DNA from: Meridianimarinicoccus roseus
Lineage (GTDB): Bacteria > Pseudomonadota > Alphaproteobacteria > Rhodobacterales > Rhodobacteraceae
Direction of reading: 5' to 3'
DNA: 64,000 nucleotides
Assembly (NCBI RefSeq): GCF_003172915.1
Contig: NZ_QGKU01000003.1
Span: forward strand, 62,001-126,000
This document shows positions 52,423 to 62,573 of this stretch, piece after piece (positions within the stretch are counted from its first letter, which is position 1; every line of letters starts with the position of its first letter). The position numbers and the translations under genes were made by a program. The notes under the pieces are model-generated. The model was given only the letters and a program-made list of their open reading frames with translations. It was not told the origin of the DNA and did not search any database.

Positions 52423-53943
52423 TTGACTGAACCTGAAACACCGCCGCGCAAGCCGTCACTGGGTCTTGCGCTTGTTCCCGTGGTGCTGACGCTGGCCACG
52501 CTGGGCCTGCAGCTGTTCTATTTCGGGGATTTCACCCCGCATATCCCGCTGGCGATCGGCCTTGCCATAACCGGCCTTGTCGGCCTTTCGCTGGGGCACA
52601 CCTGGCCCAGCCTCGAGGACGGGGTGTTCCGTGTCATCAACGTGTCGCTGCCATCGGTGTCGGTGCTGATCGTCGTGGGCATGCTGATCGGCGTGTGGAT
52701 CGCCAGCGGCACGGTGCCGACGCTGATCTACTACGGTCTGATCATCCTGTCGCCGCAGATCTTCCTTGCGGCCGCGATGGTCATGTGCGCCGTCGTCTCG
52801 GTGTCGCTTGGCACCAGCTGGGGCACGGTCGGCACGATCGGGCTGGCGCTGATGGGCATCGGCGCAGGTTTCGACGTGCCGGTCTACTGGACCGCCGGCG
52901 CCGTCGTGTCGGGCGCATTCTTCGGCGACAAGATCTCGCCCCTTTCGGACACGACCAACCTGTCACCGGCCGTGACCGGGCAGAACCTGTTCGCGCATAT
53001 CCGCAACATGATGCCGACGACTGTTCCTGCCATGCTCATCGCACTGGCGATCTATACTTGGGCGGGATTCTCGATGGTCGAGGCGGGCGGCACCTCGTTC
53101 GAGAGGATCGACAGCATCACCACCGCCCTGCAGGCGAATTTCCTGATATCGCCCTGGCTGCTGGCGCCCGCGCTTCTGGTGATCGGGCTGGCGGTGGCGC
53201 AGAAGCCGCCGATCCCTTCGCTGTTCGCGGGCGTGATCGCGGGCGGGCTAACGGCGATGCTGGCGCAGGGATCCGGGCTGCATGACCTTTTCGGCTATGC
53301 CAATGGCGGCTACAGCATCGACACCGGGGTGCGCGAGATCGACAGCCTGCTGAACCGGGGCGGGGTGCAGTCGATGATGTGGACCATCTCGCTCATCCTG
53401 ATCGCGTTGGGGTTTGGGGGCGCACTGGAGCGCACCGGCTGCCTAGAGACGATCATCCAGGCAATACTCGCGCGGGTCCACAGCTTCGCAGGGGTGCAGA
53501 CTGCTGCCATCGGTACGTCGGTGGCGACCAACCTCGTGGCGGGCGATCCCTACCTGTCGATCGCGCTGCCGGGCCGGATGTATGCGCCGGTCTATCGCGG
53601 CATGGGCTATTCCACGCTGAACCTGTCACGGGCCATCGAGGAGGGCGGCACGCTGATGTCGCCGCTGATCCCGTGGAACGCCGGCGGTGCCTTCGTGATC
53701 TCGGCGCTTGGTCTTGGCATCGCGCAGGGCGAGTTGGTGAACCTGATGTACATTCCGCTGGCCTTTGCCTGCTGGATCACGCCGATCATCGGCATCGTCT
53801 ATGCCTGGACGGGTCTGTTCTCGCCCCGCGCCTCCGAGGCGGAAATCGCAGACTGGCGCGCGCAGGATCGGGCGATCCTTGACATGAGCGCACATGGCTA
53901 CGGCCATCCGCTGGAGAACGGCCCCCGTCCGGCCACGGCCTGA
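52423..53943 (+). CDS. nhaC: NhaC-family Na+/H+ antiporter
   Basis: A 506-residue membrane protein with about twelve helices. VSLGTSWGTVGTIGLALMG and GDKISPLSDTTNLSPAVTG are the ion-binding signature of NhaC. The best start is TTG at 52423, preceded by AGGAAAGGAAG with proper spacing and followed by TEPETPPRKPS, a normal short cytoplasmic N-terminus; upstream in-frame ATG codons give an Arg/Pro-rich extension unlike the family. Exchanges sodium for protons, fitting a marine or salt-exposed host. Confidence 0.9.
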   Translation: MTEPETPPRKPSLGLALVPVVLTLATLGLQLFYFGDFTPHIPLAIGLAITGLVGLSLGHTWPSLEDGVFRVINVSLPSVSVLIVVGMLIGVWIASGTVPTLIYYGLIILSPQIFLAAAMVMCAVVSVSLGTSWGTVGTIGLALMGIGAGFDVPVYWTAGAVVSGAFFGDKISPLSDTTNLSPAVTGQNLFAHIRNMMPTTVPAMLIALAIYTWAGFSMVEAGGTSFERIDSITTALQANFLISPWLLAPALLVIGLAVAQKPPIPSLFAGVIAGGLTAMLAQGSGLHDLFGYANGGYSIDTGVREIDSLLNRGGVQSMMWTISLILIALGFGGALERTGCLETIIQAILARVHSFAGVQTAAIGTSVATNLVAGDPYLSIALPGRMYAPVYRGMGYSTLNLSRAIEEGGTLMSPLIPWNAGGAFVISALGLGIAQGELVNLMYIPLAFACWITPIIGIVYAWTGLFSPRASEAEIADWRAQDRAILDMSAHGYGHPLENGPRPATA

Positions 53944-53988
53944 CGCGTCCGGGCCGGTACCAGGCCGGTCCTGGGTCGTAACTGGACA

Positions 53989-54009
53989 GGGTGTTCTGGC
54001 AAAACACCC
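53989..54009 (+). terminator. Weak hairpin downstream of nhaC
   Basis: GGGTGTT and AACACCC form a 7-bp stem with a 7-nt loop, 46 bases after the nhaC stop. There is no T tract, so the terminator call is tentative. Confidence 0.35.
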
Positions 54010-54071
54010 CGCTCCGGCCTTGCCCCCGGTTCCCTGCCTTCGCATTGGCGGATGGCAGGCACGATCCGACC

Positions 54072-54272
54072 CTATCCGGACGACAGCGCCGGTTCCGGGG
54101 CGCGTGGAAGGGCCAGGTTCTGCCCGTCCTGCGCTCCGAACAGCGTATGAAGCGCCTCTTTCGCTGGCCAATGCAGCCAGTCGGCGGTGATCGGTGTGAC
54201 GTCGTGCAGCGGTGCCGCGCACCACCGAAGGCGAAAGGCGTCTTTGGACGCGTCGAGTTTTCGGGCGGTCAC
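54072..54272 (-). CDS. Possible small protein of unknown function
   Basis: A GTG-initiated frame of 66 codons with GGAG four bases upstream, in the 414-bp interval between nhaC and the acetamidase gene (53944-54357). The product (MTARKLDASKDAFRLRW at its start, later ITADWLHWPAKEALHTLFG) has a protein-like mix of residues and no membrane segment. I do not recognise it. Apart from this frame and the hairpin at 53989 the interval shows nothing. Confidence 0.3.
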   Translation of the reverse strand: MTARKLDASKDAFRLRWCAAPLHDVTPITADWLHWPAKEALHTLFGAQDGQNLALPRAPEPALSSG

Positions 54273-54357
54273 GGCGCTCCGTATTCGGGCGGGCTACACG
54301 TCGTCACCTCGCTGCCCGCGCGTCGCGCCGTGTCGCCGCACCGGTCCCGGCGCGGGC

Positions 54358-55680
54358 TCAGAGCCCGTATTGTTCGCGCGCGTAGTCGCCCAGCCCGACG
54401 GCGTCGAGCCGTGCCAGCGGGGCGAGGAAGGTCACCTGAATAACTCCGGGCGCGCGCCCGATCTCGATCGCGCCGTTGACCGTCGCACGGTTGCGTATTT
54501 CGGCCACCGACAGGCCGAGCAGCGCCGCGGCCCGCGCCAGCCCGTTCTCGATCGCGTCGTTTAAATTGGCGGCGGTACCGATAACCGAAACCGGGGCCAA
54601 CGGTTCGATCTCGCCCACCCCCCATTTCGCAGCCAGCCGCACGCCCTTGGCGATCTCGGCCTCGCTGAAGGGCCGGGCGAGCGGCGGTAGATCCTCGGCC
54701 AGCGGAAACAGGACCGGCCCGTCGATCGGGTAGCCTTTAACCACCTCGACCTGCAGCGTCACGCTCCCGGATACGTCCATCGTGTGCCCGGCGATCTCGC
54801 CATCGCCCTGCCCGGCGTGCATGTCGCCCATGTAGACCCCGGCGCCCGGCACCTTGACCGGCGCGACAAGGATCGCGCCGGCGCGCACCGCGTCGATGTC
54901 CATGTGCCCATCAGTCTTGTGTTCGGCCAGTTGTTCGGCGGTGATCCCGTAGTCATGCGGCGCCCCGACGAGGAAGGCGCCGAAATCGCCGGCATTATGG
55001 CTGTCGGGCATCGGCATCGACGGGCAGGTGCCGAGCTGGCCCATGAACGGGCGCATCCGCACCAGCGTACCGGGCATGTCGCTGGGTGCGTAGGTCAGGA
55101 TCGAATGTTGGCGGCTGGCATCTGGCAGCGCCGCGTAGTGGTCGGCTTGCCGGGCGATCGTTTCGGCGGCCTCGCGCGGGAGGGTCAGCCCGACGCTGCG
55201 GGTATCGTCGAACGTCACCGTGTAGCCGTGCACCACCGAGAACGGCGTGACCGCGTTGCCGCAGGCGTCGCATTTGACCGCGTCCTGCCCGATGCCTTCG
55301 ACATGGGTTTCCGGCCAGACGGTGTCACAGGCCGGGCAGCGCGCAGCGACGTAGGGATCGCCGAGGCAGAAACTCTCGGGCGAGCTGTCATGCCCGGACG
55401 CGGTGGCGATGGAGGTCACGGTGATGTCGCGGATGCGGATCGCGATGCCGTCGCCGACCTCTGCTCCGGCCACGAAGACCGGTTGCGTGACCTCGTGCCC
55501 GCCCCGCAGGCGCGGGGTGATCATCGGGCCCCAGCAGCCCGGCGCGGTGTTGGCGATGATCGTGCCGCCGTCCTCGACCGGACCCAGCATCGGCGCCCCG
55601 GGATCGAGCACGCTGTTCGTGAAGTCCTGCACCACCACGCTGCGCCGCGGGATCGCCCCGCCGGTGTTTCCGTCCGCCAT
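54358..55680 (-). CDS. Acetamidase/formamidase family protein
   Basis: A 440-residue FmdA/AmdA-family amidohydrolase. Typical blocks are [49 protein letters not shown] and [20 protein letters not shown] four-Cys zinc-ribbon insertion ([10 protein letters not shown] ... CDACGNAV) lies around residues 115-145. Releases ammonia from formamide or acetamide in the cytoplasm. GGGAGGATGGA before ATG 55680 supports the start. Neighbouring nitrate genes make nitrogen scavenging plausible. Confidence 0.88.
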   Translation of the reverse strand: MADGNTGGAIPRRSVVVQDFTNSVLDPGAPMLGPVEDGGTIIANTAPGCWGPMITPRLRGGHEVTQPVFVAGAEVGDGIAIRIRDITVTSIATASGHDSSPESFCLGDPYVAARCPACDTVWPETHVEGIGQDAVKCDACGNAVTPFSVVHGYTVTFDDTRSVGLTLPREAAETIARQADHYAALPDASRQHSILTYAPSDMPGTLVRMRPFMGQLGTCPSMPMPDSHNAGDFGAFLVGAPHDYGITAEQLAEHKTDGHMDIDAVRAGAILVAPVKVPGAGVYMGDMHAGQGDGEIAGHTMDVSGSVTLQVEVVKGYPIDGPVLFPLAEDLPPLARPFSEAEIAKGVRLAAKWGVGEIEPLAPVSVIGTAANLNDAIENGLARAAALLGLSVAEIRNRATVNGAIEIGRAPGVIQVTFLAPLARLDAVGLGDYAREQYGL

Positions 55681-55838
55681 TCCATCCTCCCGTTCATGCG
55701 GCCGCTGCGGGCCGATTGCTTCTGCGCCGTTGCGCCGTTTGCCACGTACCCCTTTTGCCGTGCGCGTTGCGCCGCGCCCCGGTGCGTGGCACCAAGGATA
55801 TCAGAGTGCGGGAGCGCGGCGGACACAAGGAAAAACAC

Positions 55839-56510
55839 ATGGACCTGAATTCGGATTTCACGCGGCCGGTGCGGGTGCAGGCCGGGCAGCTGCCGTGGAC
55901 GGCCTCGCCGTCGCCGGGTGTGGAACGGCGTATGCTCGACCGGATCGGCGGCGAGGTCGCCCGCGCCACCAGCATCGTGCGCTTCGCGCCGGGGCACAGC
56001 TTTTCGCCCCATACCCATGGCGGCGGCGAGGAATTCCTGGTGCTGGAAGGTGTGTTCCAGGACGAGCATGGCGACTACCCGGCGGGCACCTACGTGCGCA
56101 ATCCGCCGACCACGCGGCACACGCCGGGGTCGCGGGACGGATGCACGATCTTCGTCAAGCTTTGGCAGTTCGACCCGGACGACCGCACACAGTTCCACCG
56201 CCCGATCGTCGATGGGCTGGTCCCCGCCGGGCCGGGCGTGCGGCAGGCGGTGCTGCACCGAGACGCGCGCGAGACGGTCAGCCACATGGTGCTGGCGCCG
56301 GGCGCAGCGCTGAACCTCGACCCTGAGGGCGGCGCGGAACTTCTGGTTCTGTCGGGCAGCCTGTCGGATGGCGGCGGCGAGGTACTGGAGCCGCAGGGCT
56401 GGCTGCGGCTGCCGGTCGGGGCGCCGCTGCGCGCCCGCGCCGGGCAGGAGGGAGCGGCGCTCTGGATGAAGACGGGTCACCTGCGCTTCGTCGTTGCCCC
56501 TGATGTCTGA
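55839..56510 (+). CDS. ChrR-like double-cupin protein without the anti-sigma zinc domain
   Basis: A 223-residue cupin. The first cupin has the metal-ligand pattern HTHGGGEEF (His58, His60, Glu64/65) as in the C-terminal half of ChrR; the second (residues ~140-215) has lost it. The N-terminal anti-sigma zinc domain of ChrR is missing and no ECF sigma gene is adjacent, so it is a ChrR-cupin relative, not an anti-sigma factor. AAGGA precedes ATG 55839. It is followed 36 bp later by a flavoprotein gene. Confidence 0.78.
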   Translation: MDLNSDFTRPVRVQAGQLPWTASPSPGVERRMLDRIGGEVARATSIVRFAPGHSFSPHTHGGGEEFLVLEGVFQDEHGDYPAGTYVRNPPTTRHTPGSRDGCTIFVKLWQFDPDDRTQFHRPIVDGLVPAGPGVRQAVLHRDARETVSHMVLAPGAALNLDPEGGAELLVLSGSLSDGGGEVLEPQGWLRLPVGAPLRARAGQEGAALWMKTGHLRFVVAPDV

Positions 56511-56546
56511 GGCGGGCGGCCCTGCGGCGCCGCACGGCGAGCCGCG

Positions 56547-57647
56547 GTGAGCGCCCAGCCCCCGGCCGCCGCAGATGTGGCGATCGTCGGCGGCGGGCTG
56601 ACCGGGCTGGCGTTGGCCCGGCATTTCCACGCCGCCGGGTTGGACGTGCAACTGTTCGAGGCGCGTCCACGCTTCGGCGGCCGCATCGCGGTGCTGGACA
56701 CGGGTGACGGCGGGGCGGTGGACCTCGGGCCGTCGTGGCACTGGCCCGGTCAGCCGCGCATCGCGGCGCTGGCCCGCGCGCTCGGCTTACGGGTGTTCGC
56801 GCAGCACGATACCGGGCATTTCGTGCTGGAGGAGGCGGGCGGCGCCGTGCGGCTTTTGGACGGCATTTCGCCGATGGCGGGCACGCTGCGGGTGGAAGGC
56901 GGGATGGGTGCGCTGATCGCGGGGCTGCTGGCTGGGCTGCCGGCCACGTGCTGCCATGCGGGGCACGCGGTCACAGGTGTCGCACCTGACGGGCGGCTCA
57001 CGTTTCGGCAGGGCGGAGAATGCATGGCGCGCCGGGTGTTGCTGGCACTGCCTCCCCGGCTGGCGGCGGACCTTGCGGGCGGGCCGGAAGGGGGTGTGCT
57101 GGACGCCGCAGCGCTGCGCGCGGCGCGTTCGGTGCCGACCTGGATGGCGGGCCATGCCAAGCTGGTCGCGGTCTACGACCGGCCGTTCTGGCGCGATGCC
57201 GGCCTTTCGGGCAGCGCCCAAAGCCGACTTGGCCCGCTGGTCGAGATCCATGACGCCAGCGGGGCGGACGGACGTCCTGCGGCGCTGTTCGGCTTCGTCG
57301 GAGTGTCGGCCGCGCAGCGCGCGGGCAACGACGCCGCCCTAGTTGTGGCGGCGCTGGCGCAACTGGCGCGCCTGTTCGGCCCGCAGGCGGCGCATCCGCG
57401 CCTCCACGCGCTGCAGGACTGGGCGCAGGAACCGTTCACGGCCGTGCCCGCCGACCGCGACCCGCCACCTGGGCACCCGGTCTATGGTCCGGTCCCGGCG
57501 CTGGTGTGGTCAGGCGCGGGCCGGGTTCACATCGCGGCGAGCGAAACCGCGCCCGAGGCGGGCGGGCTGATGGAGGGTGCGCTGGCCGCGGCGGAAGACA
57601 TGGCCGCGCGGTTACTCGCGGGCCAAGCGCCGGAGGACCCGCGGTAG
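56547..57647 (+). CDS. Flavin amine oxidase-like protein
   Basis: A 366-residue FAD protein starting with GTG. VAIVGGGLTGLALARHF is the dinucleotide fold, FEARPRFGGRI the second FAD box, and the C-terminal part (RVHIAASETAPEAGGLMEGA) matches the end of the flavin monoamine oxidase family. Substrate unknown. Shorter than typical MAO (~450), so the substrate domain is reduced. Probably co-transcribed with the cupin gene. Confidence 0.8.
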   Translation: MSAQPPAAADVAIVGGGLTGLALARHFHAAGLDVQLFEARPRFGGRIAVLDTGDGGAVDLGPSWHWPGQPRIAALARALGLRVFAQHDTGHFVLEEAGGAVRLLDGISPMAGTLRVEGGMGALIAGLLAGLPATCCHAGHAVTGVAPDGRLTFRQGGECMARRVLLALPPRLAADLAGGPEGGVLDAAALRAARSVPTWMAGHAKLVAVYDRPFWRDAGLSGSAQSRLGPLVEIHDASGADGRPAALFGFVGVSAAQRAGNDAALVVAALAQLARLFGPQAAHPRLHALQDWAQEPFTAVPADRDPPPGHPVYGPVPALVWSGAGRVHIAASETAPEAGGLMEGALAAAEDMAARLLAGQAPEDPR

Positions 57648-57816
57648 CGCGTGTGCTGCCCCGCCCGGACCAGCACGCGCCATCGCCGCAGGAGAGCGGC
57701 CCGGAGCAGGCCCGGCGCTTGCCGCGAGGCGGCGGCACGCGGCATCGGCAAACCCGACCTTGACGCGGGCGGGTCGTGCTGCATGGTCATCGAGACCGCC
57801 GACTGGAGATCCCACC

Positions 57817-59349
57817 ATGCGCCGCGCCCTGCCGATCCTTCTTTTCCTGTGCGCCCTGCCCTGCCTTGCTGCGGCACAGGATCGCGTCGCGCTGCTGATC
57901 GGCAATGGCGGGTATGCCGACGATGCGCTTGGGCTGCGCAACCCCGCCAACGATGTGCGGGCGCTGGACACTGCGCTGACCGAACTCGGGTTCGAAGTCC
58001 GCGCCGAGGTGGACCTTGGCCGCCCGGCGATGAGAGAGGCGCTGGACTGGCTGCGCCGCGCGGCACAGGAGGCCGAGGTTGCGCTGGTGTTCTTCGCCGG
58101 GCATGCGGTTCAGGTCGGCAGCGAGAACCTGATGATCGGAGTCGATCTGCCCGAGTTGTCCGCCGCAGCGGTCGCCGGGTCCAGCGTCACGCTGACCGAG
58201 GTTCTGGATGCGGTCGAAAGCGCCGGGGCGGACCTTGCGCTGGTGGTACTGGACGCCTGCCGCGACAACCCGCTCGGCGCGGCGCAGGTCGGCCGGGCGG
58301 GCCTTTCGCCGGTGTCGGGCGGGCTCGGCACGCTGGTCGCCTACGCCACCGATCCGGGCAACGTGGCCACCGACGGGTTCGGCGACAACAGCACCTTCAC
58401 AGAGGCGCTGCTGGATCACGTCGCGACACCGGGCATCGACGTGCGGGTCATGTTCGGCCGGGTCCGCCAGCAGGTCGTGCGCGCGACGGGTGGACAGCAG
58501 GTGCCTTGGGTCGAGGAGGCCGTTCTGGGCGAGCATTACCTAGCCGCCGCGCCGCCGGAGCGTACGCCGGATGACGAGGTACGGATTTGGCGCGCCGCAG
58601 TCGCGGCACAGACGGTCGAGGGCTACAGCGATTATCTCGGCCGGTTTCCGGAGGGCATCTACCGGATCGTGGCTGGGCTGCGGATCGACGAGTTGCAGGG
58701 CGCCGCGCTGCCCGCCGCGCACGAGGTGCCGCTTACGGCCGAGCAACTCGCCGATGCACGCGCGGCGCTGGAAATGATCGGCTATGTCGTGCCGGGCGCG
58801 GTTGAGGTTGGCCCCGGGCGCATCCGGCAGGCCTTCGCGCTGTGGCGGTCGGTACAGCCAGGCGGAGCGGGCGATTTCTCCACCCTGATGCGCGAGGCGG
58901 CCCGCACGGCAACCTTCGTGGGCACCTATACTGCAGGCATTCTGCAGACCGACCTGCGCCGCTTCGCGTCGGTGGACGAGGGCTACCGGGCATCGGCGGA
59001 AAACCTTCGCATCGCCGAGGCTGATTTCGCGGACGATCCGGCGGCGCAGAACGCGCTGGAAACGATGCGCGCGGATCTCGGGCGGATCGGCCAGATCCGG
59101 CTGGAGGTCGCCGCCGATCTTGACCAAAGCCGAACCTATTACGGCGATCTCGTCACGCTGACGGTGCGGCACCTCGCCGATTGGATGACTGAAGCCGCGC
59201 AGCCGCGTTTCGCCTCCAGCCGGGGGATCACGCGTCTGTCTGACCGGGCACTGAGCGATGCCCGGATGTTCCACGATCACCTGCGGATGGCTCGCACGGC
59301 GCCCGATGGCTCGTATGCGTGGCTGGCCGCGATGCTGAAGGAGTTCTGA
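57817..59349 (+). CDS. Exported caspase-like (peptidase C14) protein
   Basis: A 510-residue protein with a signal peptide (residues 1-20, ending AAAQ) and a caspase-like domain over 21-250. RVALLIGNGGY starts the fold, His96 in FFAGHAV and Cys148 in VVLDACRDNP form the catalytic pair. A C-terminal ~240-residue region contains repeated helices (LRIAEADFADDPAAQNALE) and no family I recognise. GGAG upstream of ATG 57817 fixes the start. It would act in the periplasm and is coupled to the next lipoprotein gene, 3 nt away. Confidence 0.85.
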   Translation: MRRALPILLFLCALPCLAAAQDRVALLIGNGGYADDALGLRNPANDVRALDTALTELGFEVRAEVDLGRPAMREALDWLRRAAQEAEVALVFFAGHAVQVGSENLMIGVDLPELSAAAVAGSSVTLTEVLDAVESAGADLALVVLDACRDNPLGAAQVGRAGLSPVSGGLGTLVAYATDPGNVATDGFGDNSTFTEALLDHVATPGIDVRVMFGRVRQQVVRATGGQQVPWVEEAVLGEHYLAAAPPERTPDDEVRIWRAAVAAQTVEGYSDYLGRFPEGIYRIVAGLRIDELQGAALPAAHEVPLTAEQLADARAALEMIGYVVPGAVEVGPGRIRQAFALWRSVQPGGAGDFSTLMREAARTATFVGTYTAGILQTDLRRFASVDEGYRASAENLRIAEADFADDPAAQNALETMRADLGRIGQIRLEVAADLDQSRTYYGDLVTLTVRHLADWMTEAAQPRFASSRGITRLSDRALSDARMFHDHLRMARTAPDGSYAWLAAMLKEF

Positions 59350-59352
59350 ACG

Positions 59353-59796
59353 ATGACACGGGCGTGTGCGATCGTGCTTGCGGTGCTGGCGCTGCTGGGC
59401 GGATGTGGGTGGCCGGACTGGTCCGGCGGCGACGGCAACGCAAATACGGGATGGCGCTCAGGTTGGAGCGAGACGGCACCGGCCACGGAGCAGGCTCCGC
59501 GCACGGGCTGGCAGTCCCGGCCCGCCGAACCGTCCATTGCGGCGACGACGGCCATTCCCTCGGCCGAGGAAATGAGGCTTTGGGAAGAGCAATGGGCCCG
59601 GTCGCGCCGGGCGTTGGCCGACGCGCAAGCCGAAGCCGCTGCCGCAGGCCGGAACCTTGCGCCGGAGGTGAGCGCGGAGGTGACTGAGGTTGTCAACCGC
59701 GAGGTCACCGCCCCGGACGATGCCGCGCGGCTCGAGCGGCTGCAACGCTCGGTGTCCGATGCCCGCCGCCTTGCGGAGATCGTCGGCGCAGGGTGA
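59353..59796 (+). CDS. Small lipoprotein of unknown function
   Basis: A 147-residue protein with an N-terminal lipoprotein signal (LAVLALLGGC, Cys18). The middle is Gly/Ser/Pro rich, and the C-terminal ~70 residues are helical and possibly coiled-coil (LWEEQWARSRRALADAQAEA). It starts 3 nt after the caspase-like gene, so the two products likely work together at the membrane. No family recognised. Confidence 0.7.
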   Translation: MTRACAIVLAVLALLGGCGWPDWSGGDGNANTGWRSGWSETAPATEQAPRTGWQSRPAEPSIAATTAIPSAEEMRLWEEQWARSRRALADAQAEAAAAGRNLAPEVSAEVTEVVNREVTAPDDAARLERLQRSVSDARRLAEIVGAG

Positions 59797-60051
59797 TGAC
59801 CCCGACGTGACCTGCCGCCTGAGGTTGCGCCGCGCCCCGTTGCCGTCGCCTAGCATTGGGCCCAGAACAGTGGCGCATTGGCCGAACTGCATCACCTGCC
59901 GCCCCGCGGTCGGTTGCCGGTTGCCCTGTCTCTTCATCGCGGCGTATCTACACGAAAATATCCGCTCCCAGCTGCATCGGTGTTCGCGGCAGATGATCTT
60001 GCGTCTGCCCGAGGCAATGCCGTCCGAAGGGGCAACAGAATTGGAGTCATC

Positions 60052-61173
60052 ATGACCAAACGGGCGCTGATCACCGGGGTGACGGGACAGGACGGGTCGT
60101 ACCTTGCCGAATTCCTTTTGGCCAAGGGCTACGAGGTTCACGGAATCAAGCGCCGGTCCTCGCTGTTCAACACGCAGCGGATCGACCACATCTACCAGGA
60201 TCCGCACGAAAGCCACCAGCGGCTCAAACTGCATTACGGCGATCTGACCGACAGCTCCAATCTGACGCGCATCATTGAGCAGATCGAACCCGACGAGGTC
60301 TACAACCTTGGCGCACAGTCTCATGTCGCGGTAAGTTTCGAGGCGCCCGAATACACCGCCGATGTGGACGCGATCGGAACGCTTCGCCTGCTGGAGGCGA
60401 TCCGCTTCATCGGGCTCGAACGCAAGACTCGATTCTATCAGGCGTCGACCTCGGAACTTTATGGCCTTGTGCAGGAAACCCCGCAAAGCGAAACGACGCC
60501 ATTCCATCCGCGCAGCCCATATGCGGTGGCCAAGCTCTATGCATACTGGATCACGGTGAACTATCGTGAAGCCTATGGCATGCACGCCTCGAACGGCATC
60601 CTGTTCAACCACGAATCTCCCAGGCGCGGTGAGACCTTCGTGACCCGCAAGATCACGCGCGGCTTCTGCAACATCGCGCAGGGACTGGAGTCCTGCGTCT
60701 ACCTTGGCAATATCGATGCGCTGCGCGACTGGGGCCATGCGAAGGATTTTGTGCGGATGCAGTGGATGATGCTGCAGCAGGACGAGCCAGAGGACTACGT
60801 GATCGCGACCGGCGTGCAGTATTCCGTGCGCGAATTCATCGACTGGACGACCCGCGCGCTGGGAATCACCCTGCGGTTCGAGGGCACCGGGACCGACGAG
60901 ATCGGCATCGTTGAGAGCGTGACCGGCAGCGACGCGCCGGCGGTGAAGCCGGGCGACGTGATATTGCGCATAGACCCACGCTACTTCCGTCCTGCGGAGG
61001 TCGAGACGCTTTTGGGCGATCCGTCGAAGGCGCGCGAGAAACTGGGTTGGCAGCCCGAGATCACGGCACAGCAGATGTGCGCGGAAATGGTGGCGGAGGA
61101 TCTGCGATCGGCCCGCCGCCATGCGCTGATCCGCGAACACGGTCTGGAATTGCCGGTCGCCATCGAGGGCTAG
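60052..61173 (+). CDS. gmd: GDP-mannose 4,6-dehydratase
   Basis: A 373-residue extended [23 protein letters not shown] binds NADP, STSELYG and [11 protein letters not shown] contain the catalytic Thr/Glu and Tyr/Lys, and [17 protein letters not shown] binds the GDP-sugar. It converts GDP-mannose to GDP-4-keto-6-deoxymannose, the precursor of GDP-fucose, rhamnose or perosamine. GGAG before ATG 60052 fixes the start and rules out an upstream extension. First gene of a glycan locus. Confidence 0.95.
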   Translation: MTKRALITGVTGQDGSYLAEFLLAKGYEVHGIKRRSSLFNTQRIDHIYQDPHESHQRLKLHYGDLTDSSNLTRIIEQIEPDEVYNLGAQSHVAVSFEAPEYTADVDAIGTLRLLEAIRFIGLERKTRFYQASTSELYGLVQETPQSETTPFHPRSPYAVAKLYAYWITVNYREAYGMHASNGILFNHESPRRGETFVTRKITRGFCNIAQGLESCVYLGNIDALRDWGHAKDFVRMQWMMLQQDEPEDYVIATGVQYSVREFIDWTTRALGITLRFEGTGTDEIGIVESVTGSDAPAVKPGDVILRIDPRYFRPAEVETLLGDPSKAREKLGWQPEITAQQMCAEMVAEDLRSARRHALIREHGLELPVAIEG

Positions 61174-61270
61174 GCGGACGGGGCAGTCCGCCACGGGGCA
61201 GATCGTCCATTCGGCTTGCCACCCGAAGCCCTTGGCCATATCGGAGGGCCACGTGCAGACCTTGGAGCAC

Positions 61271-61777
61271 ATGAAGATGTCACAAACCCAAGCGCCCTTT
61301 GCCCGCCTTTTGGACGCGCCCGTGACGCTGGGGGACGAGCGCGGCAGGATCCGCATCCTCTACGAGCAGGGGAATGTCGTGCTCAAACGGTCGAGTTCTG
61401 TCCAAGGCGTCTTTCGCGGCCTGCACCGGCAGGCAGCCCCCTCCTTGCAGGAAAAGATCATCCGAGTCTTATCCGGGCGGATTTACGACTTCGTGACCGA
61501 TCCCGACGATTCGGACGGCGTCATCTGGTATCGCGAGATCACACCGGAAACAGACTGGGTGCATATCAATGCGCGCTATGCTCATGGGTTCTACGCGCTG
61601 ACCGATGTCGAATTCGAATACTTCTGCGACGGGCGCTATGACGAGGCCGCCGAAGAAAGCTACAACGTGGCGGACACCTTGCGTGACGCGCTGAACCTGG
61701 GTGCCATCCAGTTGTCCGCCAAGGACAGTGCAGGCATTCCGATGTCGCGTCCCGTCCGGCGCGCGGGGGACAATTGA
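61271..61777 (+). CDS. dTDP-4-dehydrorhamnose 3,5-epimerase (RmlC)-like protein
   Basis: A protein of about 168 residues of the RmlC cupin family: GVFRGLHRQAAP contains the catalytic His, then HGFYALTDVEFEYFC with the conserved HGF and Tyr. The ends are divergent from true RmlC. Start uncertain: GTG 61253 (GGAGG upstream), ATG 61271 and ATG 61277 are all in frame. It may epimerise the 4-keto sugar made by Gmd or another nucleotide sugar. Followed by a glycosyltransferase starting 2 nt after its stop. Confidence 0.78.
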   Translation: MKMSQTQAPFARLLDAPVTLGDERGRIRILYEQGNVVLKRSSSVQGVFRGLHRQAAPSLQEKIIRVLSGRIYDFVTDPDDSDGVIWYREITPETDWVHINARYAHGFYALTDVEFEYFCDGRYDEAAEESYNVADTLRDALNLGAIQLSAKDSAGIPMSRPVRRAGDN

Positions 61778-61779
61778 CC

Positions 61780-62571
61780 ATGACCAGACTGACGCTTCTG
61801 ACCGCCTGCTACAACAGCGCCGCCACGGTGGCCGACACGATCCGGTCTGTTAATCTTCAGGATTATCCGGACATTGAGCATATCATCATCGACGGCGCAT
61901 CGCGCGACGACACGGTGGACATCTGCCGCGCGGAAGGCCGCCGCATCGAAAGCATCGTAAGCGAGCCGGACAAGGGAATTTACGACGCCTACAACAAGGG
62001 CCTGACCCATGCCACGGGAGAGGTCGTGGGCTTCATCAACTCGGACGACTACTATGCCTCGGCCTCTGTGGCCTCACGGGTGATGGAGGTGTTCGAAGAC
62101 CCCGCCGTGGACGCCTGCCATGCAGATCTGGTTTATGTGAACCCTGAGCGGACGGATCAGATCGAACGCCACTGGCATTCCAAGCCAATCACCAAGTCCG
62201 CGCTGCGCAGTGGGTTCATTCCCGCGCATCCGACCGTGTTCCTGCGGCGCAGCGTCTATGACCGCGTCGGAAATTTCGATCTGTCCTACCGGCTTGCGGC
62301 GGACTACGAATTTTTGCTTCGCACGTTCTACACGCACGAGGTGACGTCGGTTTACGTCCCCGAGATCTGGGTCCGGATGCGGTCCGGCGGGGCGACGGGC
62401 GGCAATATGTCCTCCATCCTCAAACAGAACCGCGAGATCCGAGCCGCGCAGTCCAAGCACGGAATCAGCTGTTCCCCGATCAGGTTCTACGGTCTGAAGA
62501 CCGCCGACCGGCTGATGCAGCGCGCGCGCGGTCGGTTCGTGAAGGCGCCCGACCTGATGGCAACGAGATAG
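61780..62571 (+). CDS. Glycosyltransferase family 2
   Basis: A 263-residue GT-A enzyme. LTACYNSAATVADTIRSV is the nucleotide-sugar binding start, HIIIDGASRDDTV and FINSDDYY contain the DxD-type metal site, and HPTVFLRRSVYDRVGNFD is the acceptor region. Likely adds a sugar to the surface polysaccharide. The start ATG 61780 follows the previous stop by 2 nt; TTG 61774 is in frame and would overlap the upstream gene. Confidence 0.88.
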   Translation: MTRLTLLTACYNSAATVADTIRSVNLQDYPDIEHIIIDGASRDDTVDICRAEGRRIESIVSEPDKGIYDAYNKGLTHATGEVVGFINSDDYYASASVASRVMEVFEDPAVDACHADLVYVNPERTDQIERHWHSKPITKSALRSGFIPAHPTVFLRRSVYDRVGNFDLSYRLAADYEFLLRTFYTHEVTSVYVPEIWVRMRSGGATGGNMSSILKQNREIRAAQSKHGISCSPIRFYGLKTADRLMQRARGRFVKAPDLMATR

Positions 62572-62573
62572 CG

